Source: UBA4656 sp002405525
Lineage (GTDB): Bacteria; Pseudomonadota; Gammaproteobacteria; Xanthomonadales; Ahniellaceae
DNA: 41,042 nucleotides
Assembly (NCBI GenBank): GCA_036723735.1
Contig: DAIMGT010000031.1
Location: forward strand, 1-41,042
Direction of reading: 5' to 3'
Shown: in pieces, positions 28,906-37,247 of the stretch
How the letters are laid out: every line of letters begins with the position of its first letter
Numbering within the stretch: position 1 is the stretch's first letter
Translations under genes and position numbers: made by a program
The notes under the pieces: generated by a model
Database searches by the model: none
Seen by the model: only the letters and a program-made list of their open reading frames with translations
What the model was told of the DNA's origin: nothing

Positions 28906-29429
28906 CGAGGGGTCTCCCATTGCGCGCGCAGGCGCTGTTTGAGTCGGTGCAGGCGCACGCCGACATTGGATTCCGACAGGCCGAGGATCTCGCCGATCTC
29001 CCGGTGGCCGACGTCGTCGAGGTGGAGCAGGAGCAGGGCGCGGTTGAGCGGATCGAGTCCGTCGATCGCGCGCCGCAGTTGATGCAGAAGCAGGTCGTCC
29101 TCCGGCGCGCGCGCGGTGTCGTCGACGGCGTGGCCGTGGAGCTCGTCGCTCGGCACCGTCGGCGGAGCCGCCACCCGGCGACGCGCCAGCGCCACGTTGA
29201 GCGCCACCCGGTAGGCCCAGGTCGCGAACGGACGCGCCGGATCCCAGCGCGGGAAGCCGGCCCACAACTGGGTGGCCATGTCCTGCAGCAGGTCGGCCCG
29301 GTCCGCCGGATCGCCGCCGAAGCCCCAGGCGAGCTTGCGCAGCAGGCCCTGGTGGACGGCGAGCAGTTGCGTGAACGCCCGGCGGTGGGCGTCGGCGGAC
29401 ATCGGCATGGGCTGGGCATTGACGACCAT
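28902..29429 (-). CDS. RNA polymerase ECF sigma factor
   Basis: A 175-residue sigma-70 family factor. Region 2 has LLAVHQGLLRKLAWGFGGD, DLLQDMATQLWAGFPRWD and PFATWAYRVALNVALARRR. Region 4 has IDGLDPLNRALLLLHLDDVG and the helix-turn-helix IGEILGLSESNVGVRLHRL. In-frame ATGs at 29429, 29408 and 29402 are possible starts. None has a clear ribosome site, and region 2 begins after all three. It is coupled to the downstream membrane protein. Confidence 0.9.
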   Translation of the reverse strand: MVVNAQPMPMSADAHRRAFTQLLAVHQGLLRKLAWGFGGDPADRADLLQDMATQLWAGFPRWDPARPFATWAYRVALNVALARRRVAAPPTVPSDELHGHAVDDTARAPEDDLLLHQLRRAIDGLDPLNRALLLLHLDDVGHREIGEILGLSESNVGVRLHRLKQRLRAQWETPR

Positions 29430-29479
29430 ACGCGGGTGATATGCAAGCCGCGGATGGCGCCTTACATGCGGCCCTGAGA

Positions 29480-29495
29480 TGTGACTGGCGTCACG
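29480..29495. promoter_or_regulatory. CRP/Clp-like palindrome
   Basis: TGTGACTGGCGTCACG matches the TGTGA-N6-TCACA consensus at all but one position. It lies 51 bases before the sigma factor start (29429) on one side and 199 bases before the repeat-protein start (29694) on the other. Confidence 0.45.
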
Positions 29496-29519
29496 GAACG
29501 ACTCCAGGACTGCTGTCGC
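29494..29519 (+). promoter_or_regulatory. Possible ECF-type promoter for the repeat protein
   Basis: GGAACG at the left and GTCGCG about 15 bases further resemble the -35/-10 of ECF promoters (GGAAC and a GTC-containing -10). It partly overlaps the palindrome and would give a leader of about 170 bases to the ATG at 29694. Confidence 0.25.
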
Positions 29520-29693
29520 GATGAGAGGAGTGGCCTCCCCGGCGCAGCGGGGAGGCAGGCGCACGGCCGCGTGTGCCTGGGATCGTTCCGCCCCACCGTC
29601 GCCGTGGACCACGGTGAGCCCGTCCAATGCCGATGTCCGGCACGCCGCTTGCCGGGTTCGTCCGTCGCGCCGCCGCAGGAGAGGAGAACCACC

Positions 29694-32600
29694 ATGCCGA
29701 TGCGCTCCTGGCTCGCCGCCGTGCTGCTGTTTGCCCCCGCCCTGTCCGCACAGACCCTGGTGGTCCCGAACCAGACGGGGCTGATCGACACCGCGGGACA
29801 GAGCTTCGCGGTGCAGTACACCCCGGGCGCGGATTCGGGCGGCTTCGACTTCACGCTGACCGCCAGCCCCACGCTGCCGATCTTCATCACGGCGGCGACC
29901 GCGAGCGTGCCGAACGGTCTCGCCACCTGCACCCACACCGCTTCCAGCGTGACCTGTGGCGCGCTCGCGGTGTCGCCCGCCAATGACCTCGGCGCGGGTA
30001 CCATCACCGTCACCTACAACAGCGCGCCGGTCGCGGGAGCGATTGCGCTCTCATTCTCCGACGTCACCTTCGGCGACCAGGATGGCAACCCCGAGCCCGG
30101 CACCACGAGCGGGGGAACCTTGACCCTGCCCAAGGGCGTGCAGGCCCCGCTGGCGGTGTCCTTCAGCCCAACGAACCTGGTCTTCGGGGCATCCACCACG
30201 CTGTCGACCAGCGGGGGTTCCGGCGCTGGCGTAGTCGCCTACGCGGTGACCGCCGGCCCCGGGGTCTGCACGGTTTCCGGCGCACTGCTCGATGCTGTCG
30301 GCGTGGGCACCTGCACGGTCAGTGCAACCAAGGCGGGCGACGCCAACTACCTGCCGGCCAGTGCGAGCATCGAGGTCACGGTGGCACGCGCAACGCAGGC
30401 CACGCTGACGGCGCTGGCCGATCCCGCAACGATTCCGCGCGGCGGCGGCAGCGCGCTGTCGACCGTCGGCGGCAGCGGCAGCGGCGCGGTGACCTGGGCG
30501 GTGACCGCGGGTGTTTCGGTATGTTCGGTCAGCGGCAGCGCGCTCACCGGCACCGGCGTCGGCCAGTGCACGGTCACCGCCACCCGCGCCGGCGATGCGA
30601 ACTACCTGCCTGCGACCGCCAGTTCCACGGTGTCGGTGGTCAACCCGCCGGGCGCGCAATCGCTGTCGGTGCCCGACACCGGCGGAAGGATCGACACTGC
30701 CGGTCAGGCGTTCACCATCCAGTACGTCGCTGCCAGTGGCGCCGGCGGCTTCGACTTCCAGTTGTTGCCGCAGCCTGCGGGGCGCATCGCGCCGACTTCG
30801 GCGGTGGCGAGCATCCCCAACGGCACCGCGACCTGCGACGTGTCGGGCGGCAGCGTGTCGTGCAGCGTGGCGGCAACCACCGCCGGGGTCGATCTCGCCA
30901 ACGGCAGCATCACGGTGGTCTATTCGGCCGGCACGGTGGCCGGTAACGTCGCGCTGAGTTTCGCCAGCAGTGTCTTCCGCGGCCACGGCGGCCTCGCCGG
31001 GACCGGCAGCGCGACCGGCGGCACGTTGGCGCTGGCACGCAATGAGCAGGCGGCCCTGGTCGCGAGCGCCTCGCCGCCGAACCTGGTGTTCGGCGGCACA
31101 GCGGCGCTTTCGACCAGCGGTGGCAGCGGGACGGGCGCAGTGACTTGGGCGGTGACCGCCGGCGCCGGGGTATGCGCGGTCAGCGGCAGCACCCTGACCG
31201 CGACCGGGGGCGGCAATTGCACGCTCACCGCCACCAAGGCGGCGGACGCGAGCTTCAACGCGGCCAGCGCCAGCGTGGCGGTCGGCGTCGCCAAAGCGCC
31301 GCAGGCCGCGCTCACCGCCAGCGCCAGTCCGGCCACCATCCTGCGCGGCGGGAGCAGCGCGTTGGCGTCGAGCGGCGGCAGCGGCGGCGGCACGGTCTCG
31401 TGGGCGGTGACGGCGGGTGCGTCGGTGTGCTCGGTCAGCGGCAGCACGCTCAGCGGCATCGGCGTCGGCCAATGCACAGTGACCGCCACCAAGGCCGCCG
31501 ACGCCCACTACCTCGCGGCCAGCGCGGCGACCCAGGTCACCGTCAACAGTCCGCCTACTGCCCAGGCACTGTCGATCCCGAACGCGCAGGGCGTGCTCAA
31601 CGCCGCGGGGCAGCAGTTCGTCGTGGAGTACACGCCCGGTTCCGACTCCGGCGGCTTCGATTTCACGCTCAACGCCGCGCCTGCCGGCCGCATCACCATC
31701 ACCGGGGTGGCACACGCCATACCCAACAGCGCCACGAGCTGCAGCCACACCGCTTCGTCGGTCGTTTGCGTGGCCACCGCGACCCTGGCCAATGTCGACC
31801 TCGGGCAGGGCACGATCACGGTGACCTACACCGCGGGCGCCACGGCCGGCCCGGTTTCGCTGGCCTTCGGCGCGGCGGCGTTCTTCACCCAGACCGGCGT
31901 CATCGAGCCGGGCTCCACCACCGGTGGAACGCTCAGTCTGCCGCCGCTGGCGCAGGCGCCGCTGGTCGCATCCGCGAGTCCGGCGACCGTGGCCTTCGGC
32001 GGCACGGCCACCCTCGCCGCCACCGGCGGCAGCGGTGGCGGCGCGGTGACCTGGGCGGTGGCGGTCGGCGGCGCGGCCTGTTCGGTCAGCGGCAGCACGT
32101 TGACCGCGACCGCCGTCGGCCAATGCACGGTCACCGCGACCAAGGCGGGCGATGCGACGTATGCGCCGGCGTCGGCCAGCACGACCGTCAGCGTGGTGCG
32201 CGCCGCACAGGCTGCGCTGATTGCCAGCGCCGCGCCGGCGGCGCTGTCCACCGGCGGCAGCAGCACGCTCTCGGTCGTCGGCGGCAGCGGCGGCGGCGCG
32301 GTGTCGTGGGCAGTGACCGCGGGGGCGTCGTCGTGCGCGGTGAACGGCAGCACCCTCGCCGCCATCGCGCCGGGCATCTGCACCGCCACCGCGACCAAGG
32401 CGGCGGACGCGAACCATGAGGCGGCCAGCGCCAGCGTGCAGGTCACGGTGCAGAATGCCCTGCCCACGCTGTCGCTGCCGGCGACCGTGGCCACCATCGA
32501 GGATGTGACGAGCGCGCCGCTGCCGATCACGGTCGGCGACGCCGAGACGTCCGCCGCGGCGCTCGTGCTGTCGGCGACCTCGTCCGATCCGGCGTTGATC

Positions 32601-33569
32601 GCCAACGCCGTCCTCTCGGCCGGTTTCGGCGGCAGTGGCGCCAGCCGCAGCCTGGTGGTGACGCCGGTATCCAATGCGAACGGCAGCGCGACGATCACGG
32701 TCAGCCTCACCGACGCGGACGGTGGCGTTCGCAGCACCGCAGTCGCGCTGACGGTCACCCCGGTCAACGATGCGCCTTCCTTTGCGGTGCCGTCTGTGCT
32801 GACCACCGCGGCGGGCGCGAGCGGTGCCCTGCAGCAGGCGGGCTTCGTGCTCGCCGTGTCGCTCGGGCCGCCGGACGAGCAGGCCGCCCAGTCCGTGCAG
32901 TCGTACGTGGTGTCGGAAACCAGCGATCCGCAGGGCGTGGTGTCCGCGGCCGCGCTGGCCCCCGACGGCACGCTCTCGCTCACCCTCAGCGGCACGCCCG
33001 GCATCGCGGACTTCAGCGCCGTGCTGACCGACTCCGGCGGCACCGCCGACGGCGGCGTCGCGCAGTCGGCCGCGGTTTCGTTCCGGGTCGTGGTGCCGCA
33101 GTCGGCGGACCTGGAGGTGTCGCTGGGCAATGCGCTGCCGCGCGCGCTGCCGGGCGACATCGTGGCCTGGGAAATGCGAGTCGCCAACGCAGGTCCCTCG
33201 ACGGCCGCCGGGTCCCGGGTCACCTTCGCCGTGCCCGCGGGCGTCGCCGGCGCGCAATGGACGTGCAGCCCGATCGCGATCGCCGCCTGTCCCGCGACCG
33301 GGGCCAGCGGGGGCATCGACGTCGCGGTCGACCTGCCGTTCGGTGGTGTCCTGCGCTTCGTGCTCGCGGGCACGGTGCAGGCCGCGGCGGGCGCCTGGCT
33401 CAATGCGACCGCCACGGTCGCCACGGGCCTCGGGCTGGCCGATCCCGACATGTCCGACAACGTTGCGGTCGACAACGACCCGGTGGTGTCCGACCTGATT
33501 GCCAGCGCCGACTTCGAGCCGGCGTTTCAGACCAGTGTTCCCGGCGCCGACGCCCTGCCGCAAGACTGA
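29694..33569 (+). CDS. Large secreted protein with three tandem composite Ig-like repeat units and a DUF11-like domain
   Basis: A 1291-residue exported protein. A Sec signal peptide (SWLAAVLLFAPALSA) comes first. Three composite units of about 302 residues follow. Each has a beta domain (for example SGGFDFTLTASP, ATCTHTASSVTCGA, GTITVTY) and two Ig-like domains with GGSGGGAVTWAVTAG, CSVSGSTL and GQCTVTATKAGDA patterns. Then come a cadherin-like segment (about 922-1035, with TVSLTDADGG and TPVNDAPSF) and a DUF11-like domain (about 1140-1270, ADLEVSLGNALPRALPGD, VANAGPSTAAGS). It ends in DLIASADFEPAF plus 15 residues. ATG 29694 follows AGGAGAGGAG. It is probably a surface or secreted structural or adhesive protein; there is no sorting motif I can name with certainty. 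Confidence 0.85.
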   Translation: MPMRSWLAAVLLFAPALSAQTLVVPNQTGLIDTAGQSFAVQYTPGADSGGFDFTLTASPTLPIFITAATASVPNGLATCTHTASSVTCGALAVSPANDLGAGTITVTYNSAPVAGAIALSFSDVTFGDQDGNPEPGTTSGGTLTLPKGVQAPLAVSFSPTNLVFGASTTLSTSGGSGAGVVAYAVTAGPGVCTVSGALLDAVGVGTCTVSATKAGDANYLPASASIEVTVARATQATLTALADPATIPRGGGSALSTVGGSGSGAVTWAVTAGVSVCSVSGSALTGTGVGQCTVTATRAGDANYLPATASSTVSVVNPPGAQSLSVPDTGGRIDTAGQAFTIQYVAASGAGGFDFQLLPQPAGRIAPTSAVASIPNGTATCDVSGGSVSCSVAATTAGVDLANGSITVVYSAGTVAGNVALSFASSVFRGHGGLAGTGSATGGTLALARNEQAALVASASPPNLVFGGTAALSTSGGSGTGAVTWAVTAGAGVCAVSGSTLTATGGGNCTLTATKAADASFNAASASVAVGVAKAPQAALTASASPATILRGGSSALASSGGSGGGTVSWAVTAGASVCSVSGSTLSGIGVGQCTVTATKAADAHYLAASAATQVTVNSPPTAQALSIPNAQGVLNAAGQQFVVEYTPGSDSGGFDFTLNAAPAGRITITGVAHAIPNSATSCSHTASSVVCVATATLANVDLGQGTITVTYTAGATAGPVSLAFGAAAFFTQTGVIEPGSTTGGTLSLPPLAQAPLVASASPATVAFGGTATLAATGGSGGGAVTWAVAVGGAACSVSGSTLTATAVGQCTVTATKAGDATYAPASASTTVSVVRAAQAALIASAAPAALSTGGSSTLSVVGGSGGGAVSWAVTAGASSCAVNGSTLAAIAPGICTATATKAADANHEAASASVQVTVQNALPTLSLPATVATIEDVTSAPLPITVGDAETSAAALVLSATSSDPALIANAVLSAGFGGSGASRSLVVTPVSNANGSATITVSLTDADGGVRSTAVALTVTPVNDAPSFAVPSVLTTAAGASGALQQAGFVLAVSLGPPDEQAAQSVQSYVVSETSDPQGVVSAAALAPDGTLSLTLSGTPGIADFSAVLTDSGGTADGGVAQSAAVSFRVVVPQSADLEVSLGNALPRALPGDIVAWEMRVANAGPSTAAGSRVTFAVPAGVAGAQWTCSPIAIAACPATGASGGIDVAVDLPFGGVLRFVLAGTVQAAAGAWLNATATVATGLGLADPDMSDNVAVDNDPVVSDLIASADFEPAFQTSVPGADALPQD
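29751..32468 (+). repeat. Three tandem composite coding repeats of about 900 bp
   Basis: Matching Gln codons that open each unit are at 29751, 30657 and 31563, exactly 906 bases (302 codons) apart. A fourth partial match (LSLP) starts about 900 bases later. Inside each unit the two Ig-like domains start near 30145/30400, 31051/31307 and 31955/32213. The DNA has diverged, so the array is old or maintained by selection. Confidence 0.75.
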
Positions 33570-33686
33570 ACGCGCGCCGCGGCAACACGCGCCGCGGCGC
33601 GCGCGACCTGCCATCCTTCGACCCTCGGACGCACCGCGGCGGCCTGCGGGCTGCGTCCGCGACGACCGCCGTCGAAGGAGTCCGCC

Positions 33687-34598
33687 ATGAGCCTCACGTG
33701 CAGCCACCGTCGCGCTTTGCTGCGCGGGCTCGTTCTGGCGCTGCTGGCGCCGCATGCCGCGGCTCGGGCCGACGCGCCGCCGGCACTTGAGTCGGCAATC
33801 GACGTGCTCGAGCGGCGGGCCGGCGGCCGGCTCGGGGTGTGCGGGTTCGACGCCGGTTCCGGGGTCGCGCTGGCCTGGCGGCCGGACGAGCGCTTCGCGC
33901 TGTGCTCGACGTTCAAGCTGCTGCTCGCCGCGCTGGTGCTGCACGAGGCCGACGCGGGCCGACTGGCGCTGGACGAGGAACTGGCCTTCTCTCGCGCCGA
34001 CCTGCTGCCGCACTCACCGGTGGTCGAATCCCGCCTCGACTCCGGCGGCATGACGATCGCCGCGCTGGCCGAGGCCACCCAGACCACCAGCGACAATGCC
34101 GCGGCCAACCTGCTGATGCGGCGCCTCGGTGGGCCGCCCGCGGTCACCGCCGGATTCCGCCTGCTGGGCGACGACACCACGCGCCTCGACCGCTGGGAGC
34201 CGGACCTTAACCGGGTCAGTCCCGGCGATGAGCGCGACACCACGACTCCGGCGGCGATGGCGCGGACCGCCGCGCGCCTGTTCGGCGACGAGCTGCTGTC
34301 GCCCGCTTCCCGCGAGCGGCTGCGCAGGTGGATGATCGCCACCCGCACCGGTCTGCACCGCCTCCGCGCGGGCCTGCCTGCCGAGTGGGCCATCGGCGAC
34401 AAGACCGGCACCGCCAACCATCCGGAAAGCGGCAATCAGCACCATGATGTCGCTGTGGTCTGGCTTCCGGGACGGGCCCCCGTGGCGATCGCTGCCTACT
34501 ATGCCGCCGATGGCCATTACGCGGCGCTGCGACCCCGCGACGATGCGGTGCTGGCCGAAGTCGGCCGCATCGCCGGCGAATGGATCGCGCGCGGCTGA
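33687..34598 (+). CDS. Class A beta-lactamase
   Basis: The enzyme hydrolyses beta-lactams in the periplasm. The 303-residue protein has an N-terminal signal with an Arg pair (HRRALLRGLVLALLAPHA), possibly for Tat export. Catalytic motifs are complete: STFK (Ser74/Lys77), SDN (135-137), omega-loop EPDLN with Glu171, and KTGT (239-242). Cys precedes the active Ser, but the residue after KTGT is Ala, so the disulfide of KPC/NMC-A-like carbapenemases is missing. ATG 33687 has GAAGGAG upstream. The spectrum cannot be judged from sequence alone. It lies in front of two L,D-transpeptidase genes. Confidence 0.95.
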   Translation: MSLTCSHRRALLRGLVLALLAPHAAARADAPPALESAIDVLERRAGGRLGVCGFDAGSGVALAWRPDERFALCSTFKLLLAALVLHEADAGRLALDEELAFSRADLLPHSPVVESRLDSGGMTIAALAEATQTTSDNAAANLLMRRLGGPPAVTAGFRLLGDDTTRLDRWEPDLNRVSPGDERDTTTPAAMARTAARLFGDELLSPASRERLRRWMIATRTGLHRLRAGLPAEWAIGDKTGTANHPESGNQHHDVAVVWLPGRAPVAIAAYYAADGHYAALRPRDDAVLAEVGRIAGEWIARG

Positions 34599-34803
34599 GC
34601 GGCTGTGACATCCCGCTTTGCCGCACGCCACGGACAGTCCGCGCGCGGGTCAGGCACGCCGGTCCGTGGTCGGCCGGATCGAGCCTCGACCGGGGCCGGA
34701 TTCGCGACGCCAGGTTCGCGGCAGATGCGGGTGCTGCGCAGGCGCCGGCGGTCCTCGCGCCGCGCAGGTGCGAAACCTTAACCACGCGCCCGCCCGCCTC
34801 GGC

Positions 34804-34809
34804 TACGCT
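34804..34809 (+). promoter_or_regulatory. Possible -10 box directly before the first L,D-transpeptidase gene
   Basis: TACGCT ends six bases before GTG 34816, again the placement expected for a leaderless mRNA. No good -35 hexamer is seen 16-18 bases upstream, so support is weaker than for rfbB and the ABC gene. Confidence 0.25.
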
Positions 34810-34815
34810 TGGCCG

Positions 34816-35535
34816 GTGCGCCGCCATCTCTGGATCGTCGTGCTGGGTTGCCTCGCCATGCCGGCGTTCGCCGACGGGCGCGTCGCGTCGCTCGCCGCCG
34901 CCGCGCCCGGACTGGCGCCGGAGGTCCTCGTCCATGCCTTGGCCGCCGTCGAATGCGCGCAGGCACGCGGCGACGCGCTGCAGCCCGAACGGCTCGCCGT
35001 GATCGACTACTCGCGGCCTTCCACCGCGCAGCGGCTCTGGGTGTTCGACCTCGCGCGCCAGCGTCTGCTGTACGCCGAACACGTCGCCCACGGGCGCAAC
35101 AGTGGCGGCGACCTGGCGACTGCTTTCTCCAACCGTGAGGGCAGCCACCAGTCCAGCCTCGGCCTGTTCCGCACCGCCGACACCTACGTCGGCGGCAACG
35201 GTTACTCGCTGCGCCTCGACGGCCTCGACCCGGGCTTCAACGACCGCGCGCGCGAGCGCTACATCGTGATGCACGGCGCGCCGTACGTGGACCCGGTCAT
35301 CGCGCAGCGCCAGGGCCGCCTGGGCCGCAGCCAGGGCTGCCCGGCGGTGCGGCCGGAGGTGGCGCACGAGATCATCGACACCCTGCGCGACGGGCAATTG
35401 CTGTTTGCCTGGTACCCGGATCCGGACTTCGTGGCCGGATCGCCGTTTCTCAACTGTGGCGGGCGGCTCGCCGGTCGCGAGGGCGAGGCGCCGAGCGCTG
35501 CCGTGGGACGCCATGGGGTCGCGGTCGCGCCCTGA
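34816..35535 (+). CDS. Periplasmic murein L,D-transpeptidase catalytic-domain protein (YkuD_2 type)
   Basis: A 239-residue exported protein. The signal peptide RRHLWIVVLGCLAMPAFA ends before DG. The catalytic part has LWVFDLARQRLLYAEHVAHG, FRTADTYVGGNGYSLRLDG, RYIVMHGAPYV (His) and the nucleophile motif GRSQGCPAV with Cys near residue 175, as in the YkuD_2 family. It would make or modify L,D (3-3) crosslinks in peptidoglycan. GTG 34816 is the likely start because the signal peptide begins there; no Shine-Dalgarno is present. The end overlaps the next gene by 23 bases. Confidence 0.88.
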   Translation: MRRHLWIVVLGCLAMPAFADGRVASLAAAAPGLAPEVLVHALAAVECAQARGDALQPERLAVIDYSRPSTAQRLWVFDLARQRLLYAEHVAHGRNSGGDLATAFSNREGSHQSSLGLFRTADTYVGGNGYSLRLDGLDPGFNDRARERYIVMHGAPYVDPVIAQRQGRLGRSQGCPAVRPEVAHEIIDTLRDGQLLFAWYPDPDFVAGSPFLNCGGRLAGREGEAPSAAVGRHGVAVAP

Positions 35536-37192
35536 CCGCCGCGCTGCCTGGCGCCGCGTCGCGGCGTGCCTGGCCGTGGTGGCGGTGCTTGTCGCCTGCA
35601 CGCGCGCCGCACCGCCGGTCGAACGTCGCCCGACCGATGCCGCGCCCGCGCAGTCCGGGGTGCCTGCGCCTGCCGCCTCGCCGGCCTCGCTGGCGGTACG
35701 GCTTGCCGGCGCCGCGGGTGCGGTGTCGTTCGACGGCGCGCGCCTGCACGATATCGACGCGGTGCGCCGCTTCTACCGGGCGCGCGGCCATGCGCCGGCG
35801 TGGACCGGCGCGGGCTGCTCGGCGGCGATGGCAGGGCTCGCGGCGGCGATCGACGCCGCGGCCACGCACGGCCTGTCGCCCGCCGACTACCACCACGACG
35901 CAATCGACGCGCCCGAGGCCTGCGCCGAGGACCGCGAGATCCTCGCCACCGACGCCTGGCTCGCGCTCGCCGCGCACCTGCATGCCGGTCGCGTGGACCC
36001 GCTGTCGGTCGAGCCCGACTGGCGCGCCACCCGGCCGGCGATCGACGCGGTCGCGCGGCTGGAGGCGGCGCTGCGGTCCGGGCGCGTGGTCGAGGACCTC
36101 GAAGCGCTCGCACCGCACGATGCGACCTATGCCGCGTTGCGGCTGGCGTTGGCGCGCTGGCGTCTGGTCGCCAGCGGCCCGGCCTGGCCGGAGGTCGGTG
36201 ACGGACCCACGCTGCGCGAAGGCGACGCCGGCCCGCGCGTGGCGCGGCTGCGCGCGCGGCTCGCGGTCGAGGGGCTGGTCGTCGACGATCGCGGCGAGCG
36301 CTTCGATGCCGTGCTCGCCGACGCGGTGCGACGATTCCAGCGCGGCGTCGACCTCGACGACGACGGCGTGGTCGGGCGCCTCACGCGCATCGAGCTCGAC
36401 CGGCAGCCGGCGTGGCGCGTGGCGCAGTTGCGCGCCAACCTCGAGCGCTGGCGCTGGCTGCCCGACGACCTCGGCGGGCGCCACATCCGGGTCAACATCG
36501 CCGACTTCCGCCTCGAGGCGCGCGACGGCGCGGTGGTCGAACTGGTGCGCCGGGTCATCGTCGGTCGCGACGCGCGGCGCACGCCGAGCTTTTCCGCCGA
36601 CCTGCGATACGTGGTGGTGAACCCGTGGTGGGAGGTGCCGCGCCGGCTCGCCACCCAGGACAAGCTGCCGGCGTTCAGTCGCGATCCGGCGCAGGTCGAA
36701 CGCCTCGGTTTCGAGGTGGTCGACGCCTGGGGCCGCGTGGTCGACCATGGGGGCATCGACTGGGCGGCGCTCTCGCGCGATCGCTTTCCCTATCGATTGC
36801 GCCAGCGGCCCGGGCCGCAGAACGCGCTCGGCGCGGTCAAGATGATGCTGCCCAACGGCCACGACGTGTACCTGCACGACACCCCGCAGCGCGGCCTGTT
36901 CGCGCGCACGCGACGCGACTTCTCGTCCGGCTGCATCCGCGTCGACGACGCGCTCGGACTCGCCGCCTGGGTGCTGCGCGACGCTCCCGGCTGGGACCGC
37001 GCACGCCTTGATGCCGCCGTGGCATCCGGCGCGGAGTCCCGGGTCGACCTGCCCGCGCCGATCCCGGTGCACCTGCAGTACCTCACTGCGGGCGTCGAGG
37101 ACGGCGTGGTGCGCTTCGTGGCCGACCTCTACGACCGGGATCCCGCGCTGGTGGCGGCGCTGGACGCGCGTCGCTGGCCTGAGCCACCTTGA
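35513..37192 (+). CDS. YcbB-like L,D-transpeptidase lipoprotein
   Basis: A 559-residue protein. The N terminus MGSRSRPDRRAAWRRVAAC continues to a lipobox-like VLVAC (Cys29), so it is probably a lipoprotein. A helical scaffold region (about 70-215) carries RFYRARGHAPAWTG. A peptidoglycan-binding domain follows (LREGDAGPRVARLRARL, RFQRGVDLDDDGVVG). The catalytic YkuD domain has VRVIVGRD-like strands, VNPWWEVPR, NGHDVYLHDTP (His) and DFSSGCIRVDD with Cys474. This is the order of the YcbB/LdtD family. It forms 3-3 crosslinks, which can bypass penicillin-binding proteins. ATG 35513 lies inside the preceding gene. Confidence 0.92.
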   Translation: MGSRSRPDRRAAWRRVAACLAVVAVLVACTRAAPPVERRPTDAAPAQSGVPAPAASPASLAVRLAGAAGAVSFDGARLHDIDAVRRFYRARGHAPAWTGAGCSAAMAGLAAAIDAAATHGLSPADYHHDAIDAPEACAEDREILATDAWLALAAHLHAGRVDPLSVEPDWRATRPAIDAVARLEAALRSGRVVEDLEALAPHDATYAALRLALARWRLVASGPAWPEVGDGPTLREGDAGPRVARLRARLAVEGLVVDDRGERFDAVLADAVRRFQRGVDLDDDGVVGRLTRIELDRQPAWRVAQLRANLERWRWLPDDLGGRHIRVNIADFRLEARDGAVVELVRRVIVGRDARRTPSFSADLRYVVVNPWWEVPRRLATQDKLPAFSRDPAQVERLGFEVVDAWGRVVDHGGIDWAALSRDRFPYRLRQRPGPQNALGAVKMMLPNGHDVYLHDTPQRGLFARTRRDFSSGCIRVDDALGLAAWVLRDAPGWDRARLDAAVASGAESRVDLPAPIPVHLQYLTAGVEDGVVRFVADLYDRDPALVAALDARRWPEPP

Positions 37193-37247
37193 CAGGTCGA
37201 TCGCCGCCGGTGCCCAATCCGCGAATCCCGCAGGGAAGGGCTGGGCC

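Noticed and set aside
33903..33905. Class A carbapenemase signature (Cys next to the catalytic Ser)
   Set aside because: The partner Cys expected right after KTGT is Ala, so the diagnostic disulfide cannot form.
30051..34013. 1320-codon minus-strand open frame across the repeat protein
   Set aside because: It mirrors the codon bias of the real gene and its translation is mostly Arg/Ala/Gly/Asp with no recognisable fold.
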